Shown here: piece after piece, positions 1 to 5,574 of the stretch
Layout: the number at the start of each line of letters is the position of its first letter
Position numbering within the stretch: the first letter of the stretch is position 1
Assembly: GCA_964579765.1 (NCBI GenBank)
Contig: CAZOIK010000439.1
Coordinates: 1 to 7,407 of the forward strand
Reading direction: 5' to 3'
DNA from: DATNBT01 sp964579765
GTDB taxonomy: Bacteria; Acidobacteriota; Vicinamibacteria; Vicinamibacterales; CAVVIG01
DNA length: 7,407 nt
The notes under the pieces: generated by a model
Database searches by the model: none
Seen by the model: only the letters and a program-made list of their open reading frames with translations
What the model was told of the DNA's origin: nothing
Translations under genes and position numbers: made by a program

Positions 1-1380
1 GATCGCCGCGAGGCGCTTGCGCTCATCGCGCGGGGCGCCGACGTCAACGCGGCGCAGCCCGACGGCACAACGGCGCTGCACTGGGCGGCGTATCGGGTCG
101 ATCGCGAGATCGCCGATCGTCTGCTGAAGCGCGGTGCCAGGGTGAACGCCGTGAATCGCTACGGCTCGACGCCGCTCGCCGAGGCGGTGCGCGCCGCCGA
201 CGCCCGGCTGGCCGGTCTGCTGCTCGAGGCCGGCGCCGACGCCAACGTGACCAACGAAGACGGCCAGACGCCGCTCATGCTCGCCGCGCGCACTGGCGAC
301 GTCGAGGTCGCCACGCTGCTCGTCGCGCACGGCGCGGACGTCAACCGCCGCGAGCGCTACCGCGATCAGTCCGCGGTGATGTGGGCCGCGGGCGAGAACC
401 ATCCCGAGATGGTGGCGTTCCTCGTGTCGAAGGGCGCCGACCTCTCGGTCCGCGCGAAGGCGACCGACTGGCCGTCGCAGATCAGCAGCGAGCCGCGCGT
501 GCAGTATCGGCCGACGGGCGGCCAGACGCCGCTGCTCTATGCCGCGCGCGCCGGCTGTCTCGGGTGCGTGCAGGCGATGGTCGCTGCGCACGTTGACGTC
601 GATCGGCCGAACCCGGACGGCATGACGCCGATGATCACGGCGCTCGACAACAACCATCCCGACGTCGCGCTGTACCTGCTGCAGCACGGCGCGAATCCGC
701 ACACGTGGGACTGGTGGGGCCGCACGCCGCTCTATGTCGCGGTGACGACGAGGGGCGGGGTGGACAGCCGTCCCGGCGCCCGCACGCCCGCGTCGCTCGC
801 GTTCATCGAGGCCGTGCTCGACGCCGGCGTGAACCCCAACCCGCAGCTCGCGTTCAAGGAGCCGAGCCGCGGCGGGCGCGACAACCGCTTCCGCGACGAT
901 CTGCTCACGACCGGCGCGACGCCGCTCCTGCGCGCGGCGCAGACGTTCGACAACGAGGCGGTGCGGACGCTCCTCGCGCACGGCGCGCTGGTCGATCTGC
1001 CGAACGCCTCAGGCGTCACGCCGTTCATGGCGGCCGCCGGCTTCGGGACGCGCACCACGCCGGGCGTCCTCGGCGGCGGGCCGCCCGAGAACGCCGCCGC
1101 GCTCTCGATCGAGACGATGGAGATTTTGCGTGCCGCCGGCGCGGACGTGGACGCGCGCATCACCGACATCACCAGTCTCACCGCGCGCATCGCGCGGACG
1201 AACACGCTCACCGGCCGCCAGGGGCAGACGGCGCTCTTTCTCGCGGCGGAGCTCGGCCGCGCCGACGTCGTCCGCTACCTGCTCGCGCACGGCGCGCGGA
1301 CGGACGTCAAAGACGACATGGGCCGCACGCCGGCCGACGTCGCGCACAAGGCCGTCGCGGCCCTGGTCGATCGCCGCTGA
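1..1380 (+). CDS. Ankyrin-repeat protein, 5' end missing
   Basis: The reading frame is open from the first base, so the gene starts upstream; 459 codons remain before the TGA at 1378-1380. The protein is almost entirely ankyrin repeats of about 33 residues, with recurrent 'G-x-TPL-x-x-AA' helix-1 and 'LL-x-x-GA-x-(D/N)' helix-2 signatures. I count about 11 full or partial units. Several are separated by longer loops, for example after the repeat ending near base 450, around bases 750-890, and around 1050-1200. Ankyrin stacks bind protein partners and have no catalytic residues. Acidobacteriota carry many such proteins with this irregular repeat spacing and a 'WDWWGRTPLY' unit, usually exported; the signal peptide would lie outside the window. 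The partner is unknown. The NHL gene follows after 97 bp in the same direction and could be co-transcribed, but nothing shows a functional link. The last repeat is short, which is normal for a C-terminal cap. Confidence 0.93.
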   Translation, partial: DRREALALIARGADVNAAQPDGTTALHWAAYRVDREIADRLLKRGARVNAVNRYGSTPLAEAVRAADARLAGLLLEAGADANVTNEDGQTPLMLAARTGDVEVATLLVAHGADVNRRERYRDQSAVMWAAGENHPEMVAFLVSKGADLSVRAKATDWPSQISSEPRVQYRPTGGQTPLLYAARAGCLGCVQAMVAAHVDVDRPNPDGMTPMITALDNNHPDVALYLLQHGANPHTWDWWGRTPLYVAVTTRGGVDSRPGARTPASLAFIEAVLDAGVNPNPQLAFKEPSRGGRDNRFRDDLLTTGATPLLRAAQTFDNEAVRTLLAHGALVDLPNASGVTPFMAAAGFGTRTTPGVLGGGPPENAAALSIETMEILRAAGADVDARITDITSLTARIARTNTLTGRQGQTALFLAAELGRADVVRYLLAHGARTDVKDDMGRTPADVAHKAVAALVDRR

Positions 1381-1390
1381 CGCTGACGCA

Positions 1391-1430
1391 CCAAATCGCC
1401 AAATCACCAAATCGCCAGATCGCCGGATGG
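1391..1430. repeat. 8-bp tandem repeat array (CCAAATCG)
   Basis: Five consecutive octamers lie just after the ankyrin stop codon: CCAAATCG, CCAAATCA, CCAAATCG, CCAGATCG and CCGGATGG. The first three are nearly identical and the last two decay progressively. The array is A/T-richer than its surroundings and has no internal dyad symmetry, so it is not a hairpin terminator. A diverged array with the same period lies at 2623-2662. Function unknown. Confidence 0.75.
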
Positions 1431-1477
1431 CGAACGCGCTACACTACCGACCGTTCCACGTGACGAAGGAGACTGTG

Positions 1478-2578
1478 ATGAAGCGATTTGCCATCGCGCT
1501 GCTGATTGCCGTCGGCGCGTTCCCGGTCCTGCGCGCGCAGCAGGCCGTGCCGGAAATTCCGTTCGACTCGGTGCCGAACTTCTTCAAGCTGCCGCCCGAC
1601 CTGAACTTCGGTGAGGACGCGGGCGTCGCGATCAACTCGAAGGGGCACGTCTTCGTCTACACGCGCTCCAACAGCGCCACGGGTTCCGCGTACGGCGGCG
1701 CCGCGAGCCAGCTCCTCGAGTTCGACCAGAACGGCAAGTACGTCCGAGAGATCGGCAAGGGCCTCTACGCGTGGGCGTTCGCGCACGCGGTGCGCGTGGA
1801 CCGGGACGACAACATCTGGGCCATCGACAAGGGCTCGGACATGATCATCCGCTTCAACCCCGAAGGCCACGTGACGATGGTGTTCGGGCGGAAGAAGGAA
1901 GCGTCGGACAAAGAAGCCGAGCCGTGGGAGCGCAACCGCAACCCGCCGCTGCCGCCGGTCAACGGCCAGTTCCGCCAGCCGACCGACGTCGCGTGGACGG
2001 CGAACGGCGACATCTTCATCAGTGACGGCTACGTCAACTCGCGCGTCGCGAAGTTTGACAAGAACGGCGACTGGGTGAAGAGCTTCGGCACGCCCGGCAG
2101 CGGTCCGGGTCAGCTCAATACGCCGCATTCGATCGCGATCGACGCGAAGGGCGACGTCTACGTCGCCAACCGCGGCAACGTCCGCATCGAGGTGTACGAC
2201 AGCGACGGCAACTACAAGCGCCAGATCAAGCTCGACGTCCCGGTGCCCGCCGACGCGAAGCCGCCGATCGGCAACCCGCTGCCGCCCAACGCGGCGCCCG
2301 GCACGATGAGCCCCGGCGCGCCGTGGGCCATCTGCATCACGCCCGGCCCGAACCAGGTGCTCTACGCGGCCGACGCGTTCCCAGGACGGATCTACAAAGT
2401 CTCGCTCGACGGGAAGATCCTCGGCGTCCTCGGCAAGGCGGGGAAGCAGCTCAAAGAGTTCGGCTGGATCCACGAGATCGCCTGCCCGTCGGAGAACGAG
2501 CTCTATGTCGCCGAGATCCTCAACTGGCGCGTGCAGAAGCTCCAGCTGCACCCGGAGCGTGCGGGGGCGACACGGTGA
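1478..2578 (+). CDS. Exported NHL-repeat protein, amidating-lyase-like (PAL-like) beta-propeller
   Basis: The protein has 366 residues. ATG 1478 is chosen because AAGGAG (1466-1471) lies 6 bp upstream and the N-terminus is a clear signal peptide: Lys2-Arg3, a hydrophobic core, and a likely cut after Ala20 (V-L-R-A/QQ). The mature part is a string of NHL-type beta-propeller blades (for example 'DGYVNSRVAKF' at 183-193 and 'GDVYVANRGNVRI' at 225-237). The pattern matches peptidyl-alpha-hydroxyglycine alpha-amidating lyase (PAL), which cleaves hydroxyglycine peptides to amides plus glyoxylate. His103, His217 and His332 sit at positions resembling the three zinc-binding histidines of PAL, and Arg63 and Tyr185 resemble its active-site Arg and Tyr. 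The third His is followed by Glu rather than Asp. No monooxygenase (PHM) partner is nearby, so the amidating activity is unproven and a binding or scaffold propeller is possible. A Pro/Ala-rich loop sits at about 254-292. The next gene is convergent. Confidence 0.9.
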   Translation: MKRFAIALLIAVGAFPVLRAQQAVPEIPFDSVPNFFKLPPDLNFGEDAGVAINSKGHVFVYTRSNSATGSAYGGAASQLLEFDQNGKYVREIGKGLYAWAFAHAVRVDRDDNIWAIDKGSDMIIRFNPEGHVTMVFGRKKEASDKEAEPWERNRNPPLPPVNGQFRQPTDVAWTANGDIFISDGYVNSRVAKFDKNGDWVKSFGTPGSGPGQLNTPHSIAIDAKGDVYVANRGNVRIEVYDSDGNYKRQIKLDVPVPADAKPPIGNPLPPNAAPGTMSPGAPWAICITPGPNQVLYAADAFPGRIYKVSLDGKILGVLGKAGKQLKEFGWIHEIACPSENELYVAEILNWRVQKLQLHPERAGATR

Positions 2579-2622
2579 CCCGGAAGAATCGGGACATGGC
2601 GTGGTTCGGCGACATCGTGATT

Positions 2623-2662
2623 TCAGATCAGCAAATCGCTGGATCGCCGAATGTCTCGATTC
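2623..2662. repeat. Degenerate 8-bp-period array related to 1391-1430
   Basis: In the 88-bp gap between the convergent NHL and response-regulator genes, successive octamers read TCAGATCA, GCAAATCG, CTGGATCG, CCGAATGT and CTCGATTC. They share the in-phase 'AT' core and partial matches (one to three mismatches for the first four) to CCAAATCG of the upstream array. The similarity is visible by eye but imperfect. No convincing hairpin plus T-run terminator is present in this gap. Confidence 0.45.
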
Positions 2663-2666
2663 ATCT

Positions 2667-3410
2667 CTACAGCGCTTTTCCCAGCTTCTCCTGCAGACTG
2701 TCGCGGTAGCCGCGGCTCAGGGTGAGTCGTGTCTGGTCGCGCAGCAGGATCAGGTACTCGCCGTTGAACGACGACCGCAGTTCCTGAATCCGATCGACGT
2801 TGACGATGGTCGAGCGGTGGACGCGGACGAACTGCGCGGGGTCGAGCTGCGACTCGAGGTAGCCCATGGTCCCGCGCACGAGGTGCGTCTGCTGGCCGAC
2901 GTGCAGGCGGACGTAGTTGCCGGCGGCCTCGCACCAGTCGATGTCGTGCGTGCGGACGAAGTAGATGCGGCCGCTCGACTTGATCACGAGGCGGTCGCGC
3001 CGTTCGGCGGCCTGGGCGCGCGGCGCGCCGGCGTTGCGGCGGCGTGTGACGTACTGCCGCGCGTGCGACAGCGCCGCCTTGAACCGCTCGGCGCTGAACG
3101 GCTTGAGGACGTAGTCGAGCGCGTGCACCTCGAACGCGCCGAGCGCGTACTCGTCGTACGCGGTCACGAACACCACCGCGGGCATCGTCTCGCCGAGCGC
3201 GCGGGCGAGGGCGAGGCCGTCCATCTGCGGCATCTGGATGTCGAGGACCACGAGATCGGGCGACGCGTGCTCGATGGCGGCGAGCGCCTCGGGGCCCGAC
3301 TCGCACTCGCCGACGACGTCCACGTCCGGCTCGTCGCGCAGCAGCGCCCGGATGCGCGCGCGCGCCACCGGCTCGTCGTCCACGACGAGCGTGCGGATCT
3401 TCGCCGTCAC
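2667..3410 (-). CDS. LytTR-family two-component response regulator
   Basis: A 247-residue transcription regulator of the LytR/AlgR class. Residues 5-120 form a CheY-like receiver with the acidic pocket Asp11-Asp12, phospho-acceptor Asp57 ('VVLDIQMPQMDG'), switch Thr83 and conserved Lys103 ('LKPF'). A basic linker (about 122-139) leads to a LytTR DNA-binding domain (about 140-245) with the family signatures 'EAAGNYVRLH' and 'VHRSTIVNVDRI'. On phosphorylation such proteins dimerise and bind pairs of direct repeats in target promoters. The start is GTG 3410, giving 'MTAKIRTLVVDDE'; it overlaps the histidine kinase stop by 4 bp (GTGA), which implies translational coupling. A GGGGG run a few bases upstream may serve as a weak ribosome binding site. 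All key residues are present and the length is normal. Targets are not identifiable from the window. Confidence 0.96.
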   Translation of the reverse strand: MTAKIRTLVVDDEPVARARIRALLRDEPDVDVVGECESGPEALAAIEHASPDLVVLDIQMPQMDGLALARALGETMPAVVFVTAYDEYALGAFEVHALDYVLKPFSAERFKAALSHARQYVTRRRNAGAPRAQAAERRDRLVIKSSGRIYFVRTHDIDWCEAAGNYVRLHVGQQTHLVRGTMGYLESQLDPAQFVRVHRSTIVNVDRIQELRSSFNGEYLILLRDQTRLTLSRGYRDSLQEKLGKAL

Positions 3411-4606
3411 GCGGCCCCCACTTCGACGTCGGACGCGTCGGCCTGGAACGGAATCCGGATCGTCACGCAGAAGCCGCGCTCGAGATTCGAGAACGTGAAC
3501 GTGTAGCGGTCGCGATAGAGGTGCTCGAGCCGCGAGCGCGTGTTGTCGAGGCCGACGCCGCGGTTGAGCGCCATCAGCCGCTCGGGCGGCAGGCCGTCGC
3601 CGCTGTCTCGGACCTGCAGGACGAGCTCGTCGCCCTCGCGCGACGCGTACACCGCAATCCACCCCGGACGCGCGTTGGGCGCGATGCCGTGGCGGATGGC
3701 GTTCTCGACGAGCGGCTGCAGCAGCAGGCTCGGCACCTGCGCGTCGAGCGTCTCGGGCTGGATGTGCATCTCGATCGCGAGCCGGTTGCCGAAGCGCGTC
3801 TGCTCGATGTCCACGTACTTCTGCAGCACCTCGAGCTCTTCCTTGAGCGGCACTTCCTGGATGCCCGACTTGTGCAGCGTCATCCGCAGCAGGTCGCCGA
3901 GGCGATCGATCATCGCGTCGGCGCCGTCGGGATCCGTGCGAATCAGCCCCGAGATCGTGTTCAGCGTGTTGAACAGGAAGTGCGGATGGAGCTGCCGCTG
4001 CAGCGACTGCAGCTGCGCCTCGACGAGCCGCGTCTCGAGCTGCGACGCGTTCAGCGCGCGCGCCTCCGATTCGCCGCGGTACGCGAGCGCATAGGCGAGG
4101 CCGATGAGAAAGAGATACGTCATCATCAGCCAGTCGAGCTGCGTGAGGTACTCGTGCAGCCACAACGCCGGCCAGCTCGAGTACGACGGCGGCAGCGGCC
4201 GGCCGGGCAGCATCAGCCCGCGCAAGCCAATCAGCACCGCCGTGTGCGCCACCGAGTAGGCGAGCGCGCCCAGAAGGTGCAGCGGCACCTGGCGCATCCA
4301 CGTGCTGCGATCGATCCGGTGCCGCAGCGCGAACGCCATGATCGCCGGCGACAGGACGGCGGGGATGTACCAGTACACGAGATTGAGGACGAGCAGGTGC
4401 ACGAACGCGTGCGGCATCTCCTGCTCGTGCGCGAGCAGGTCCATCCAGTACGCCTGCAGCGTGGACGACACGCCGAAGGCGGTGGCGATGGCGAACAGCA
4501 GCGGCGCCGGGATGGAGGGGCGTCGTTCCACAGACGGTACTATCGGGGTATCGTCGGGCTTGGTCAAGACGGCGGACACGGGCACCGTCACATAGGTGCG
4601 GTTCAT
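3407..4606 (-). CDS. LytS-like membrane sensor histidine kinase (His_kinase/HATPase)
   Basis: The protein has 399 residues from ATG 4606. About four membrane helices are visible (roughly 34-55, 70-92, 107-130, 157-177), followed by a charged linker likely to be coiled coil (about 180-205). Then comes the His_kinase (PF06580-type) box 'LHPHFLFNTLN' with His209 as probable phospho-acceptor, and an HATPase_c domain with N-box 'LVENAIRHG' (Asn302), 'DSGDGLP' (334-340) and 'GVGLDNTRSRL' (350-360). There is no large extracellular domain, so the signal is probably sensed in or at the membrane. It phosphorylates the LytTR regulator encoded next, with which it overlaps by 4 bp. The start is uncertain. 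GTG 4699 and GTG 4630 extend the frame upstream. GTG 4531 would give a 374-residue protein beginning nine codons before the first helix, and it fits a promoter-like sequence at 4539-4567. None of these starts has a strong ribosome binding site. Confidence 0.93.
   Translation of the reverse strand: MNRTYVTVPVSAVLTKPDDTPIVPSVERRPSIPAPLLFAIATAFGVSSTLQAYWMDLLAHEQEMPHAFVHLLVLNLVYWYIPAVLSPAIMAFALRHRIDRSTWMRQVPLHLLGALAYSVAHTAVLIGLRGLMLPGRPLPPSYSSWPALWLHEYLTQLDWLMMTYLFLIGLAYALAYRGESEARALNASQLETRLVEAQLQSLQRQLHPHFLFNTLNTISGLIRTDPDGADAMIDRLGDLLRMTLHKSGIQEVPLKEELEVLQKYVDIEQTRFGNRLAIEMHIQPETLDAQVPSLLLQPLVENAIRHGIAPNARPGWIAVYASREGDELVLQVRDSGDGLPPERLMALNRGVGLDNTRSRLEHLYRDRYTFTFSNLERGFCVTIRIPFQADASDVEVGAA
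4539..4567 (-). promoter_or_regulatory. Possible sigma-70-type promoter for the histidine kinase operon
   Basis: On the minus strand, TTGACC (4567-4562) and GATAGT (4544-4539) are separated by exactly 17 bp. This is a good match to -35/-10 elements and rare in such GC-rich DNA. It lies inside the annotated 5' end of the kinase, where the codons include unusual ATA, GTA and TCT. If real, transcription would begin within a few bases of GTG 4531, giving an almost leaderless message. Confidence 0.35.
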
Positions 4607-4686
4607 CACCGCCTGACCGTCATTCGTCACAGTCAACACTGCGGCCTCGTCGCGTCCAGCGTCAGCCGGACGTCTCTGGCGCGTTA

Positions 4687-4725
4687 GACGGGCGCGCACA
4701 CGCGAGAGTTCGTGACGCGCCCGTC
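4687..4725. promoter_or_regulatory. Strong nested hairpin in the divergent intergenic region
   Basis: Perfect 10-bp inverted arms GACGGGCGCG (4687-4696) and CGCGCCCGTC (4716-4725) enclose a second 4-bp stem CACG (4699-4702) / CGTG (4711-4714) with the 8-nt loop CGAGAGTT. No T-run follows on either strand, so a classic intrinsic terminator is unlikely. The position, between two divergent genes, suggests an operator or a structured 5' leader. Which gene it serves is unknown. Confidence 0.55.
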
Positions 4726-4728
4726 GTC

Positions 4729-4740
4729 ACGGCGCGCCGT
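4729..4740. promoter_or_regulatory. 12-bp perfect palindrome
   Basis: ACGGCGCGCCGT reads the same on both strands and begins 4 bp after the nested hairpin. It is a possible protein-binding dyad upstream of the protease-like gene. It consists mostly of G and C in a very GC-rich context, so chance is a serious alternative. Confidence 0.25.
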
Positions 4741-4823
4741 TCCTCCCCGACATCCGTCATTCACACCGGCGCGGCGTCGATTTGTCACATTCCCGTTGTC
4801 TCGCGCGCGCATGCGACGAGACG

Positions 4824-5429
4824 ATGGCCGCCATGCTCGCGGCAGCCGCGCTCGCGTTCTCGCTCACGGTGCGTGTGTACGACGCGTACGGCCTGTCCGC
4901 CGAGGCGCGCGCCGCCGCGCGAGCTGCCGCCGAACGCGTCCTGGACGACGCGGACGTCACGGTCGCGTGGGTGGAGTGCCCGTGCCCCGCGCCCGTCGGC
5001 GCCGCCGACCTCATCGTCCGCCTCACGGCGTCCACGCCAGCGGCCGCGTCGTCGTCGCTCGGCTTTTCGTACGTGGACGTCGATCGCCGCGCCGGCACGC
5101 TGGCCACCGTGTTTGCCGACCGCGTGCAGGCGCTCGCCTTGCTCGCACGCGTGGACGAGGGCGGCCTGCTGGGGCGCGCCATGGCGCACGAGATCGTCCA
5201 TCTGCTGTTCGGGAGCGTGCAGCACGCGCGCACCGGTCTGATGCGGGGCGAGTGGACGGCGGGCGAGCTGCGCAGGAACGAGCCGTGGGACTGGACGCTC
5301 TCGCGCGACGAGCGGACGCGGCTGCGCCAGGCGATTGTCCGCCGCCACCTCGAGCCCCCGCGCCCCGACGCCGTCGTCGCGCGCCTGCCGTCGCGTCCGG
5401 CGCTCCCTCCCGGCATCGCCACTCGCTGA
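4824..5429 (+). CDS. Small exported HExxH metalloprotease-like protein, uncharacterised family
   Basis: The protein has 201 residues from ATG 4824. The N-terminus (about 1-13) is a short Ala/Leu-rich hydrophobic stretch, consistent with export but a weak signal peptide. It is followed by the strand 'LTVRVYDAYGL'. The centre carries 'AHEIVHLLFG' (121-130): His122-Glu123-x-x-His126 is the zinc-binding and catalytic HExxH, with Gly130, His134 as a likely third ligand, and then 'TGLMRGEW' (137-144). The spacing HExxH-x3-G-x3-H resembles but is longer than the metzincin HExxH-x2-G-x2-H, and the Met after it recalls a Met-turn. Proteins with this 'HLLxGxxxHxxxG(I/L)MRxxW' pattern recur in Acidobacteriota, to my knowledge without assigned function. 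Cys52 and Cys54 sit near the mature N-terminus. The C-terminus is Arg/Pro-rich and probably disordered. The gene is divergent from the histidine kinase operon. Alternative starts are TTG 4782 and ATG 4833; none has a good ribosome binding site. Confidence 0.8.
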   Translation: MAAMLAAAALAFSLTVRVYDAYGLSAEARAAARAAAERVLDDADVTVAWVECPCPAPVGAADLIVRLTASTPAAASSSLGFSYVDVDRRAGTLATVFADRVQALALLARVDEGGLLGRAMAHEIVHLLFGSVQHARTGLMRGEWTAGELRRNEPWDWTLSRDERTRLRQAIVRRHLEPPRPDAVVARLPSRPALPPGIATR

Positions 5430-5450
5430 CGATTTCCATTCTTACAAGGA

Positions 5451-5480
5451 GTCCGCGGACCGGCAGGCCTGAAGGCCTGC
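5451..5480. repeat. Paired palindromes, REP-like element or terminator
   Basis: A perfect 10-bp palindrome GTCCGCGGAC (5451-5460) is followed after 2 bp by GCAGGCCTGAAGGCCTGC (5463-5480), a 7-bp stem closed by a TGAA tetraloop. It starts 22 bp after the protease-like stop codon. It may end transcription of that gene, but there is no T-run. The compact GC hairpin plus adjacent dyad looks like a repetitive extragenic palindrome. No second copy is in the window. Confidence 0.5.
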
Positions 5481-5574
5481 ACGACACGGAACCTGCTGCG
5501 GGCGGGACGCTACGGCCGATCCCGTGAGCCGGTTCGTCGCCATCCTGCGCGTTTCCAGAGAAGTGTCTCTTTCT

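Noticed and set aside
1391..1430. The octamer array as a CRISPR
   Set aside because: Units are 8 bp with no spacers and no cas genes are present.
1440..1445. TACACT as a -10 element for the NHL gene
   Set aside because: A fair -10 match, but no acceptable -35 lies 16-18 bp upstream, where the 8-bp repeat array is found.
705..1463. 252-codon open frame overlapping the ankyrin gene
   Set aside because: Extremely Arg-rich out-of-frame translation typical of GC-rich coding DNA; the ankyrin frame explains the region.
1439..2551. 370-codon open frame on the minus strand opposite the NHL gene
   Set aside because: It is Arg/Asp/Val-rich without any recognisable domain and mirrors the strong G/C third-position bias of the real gene; the plus strand has a signal peptide, ribosome binding site and conserved blades.
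2579..2593. CCCG-N7-CGGG stem right after the NHL stop codon as a terminator
   Set aside because: Only 4 bp of stem, a 7-nt loop and no T-run; too weak to call.
3521..4687. 388-codon open frame on the plus strand opposite the histidine kinase
   Set aside because: Low-complexity Arg/Gln/His-rich translation with no motif, antisense to a kinase whose catalytic boxes are all intact.
5446..5451. AAGGAG as a ribosome binding site for a small gene after the protease-like gene
   Set aside because: No ATG, GTG or TTG follows at a usable distance; the sequence runs straight into the palindromes.
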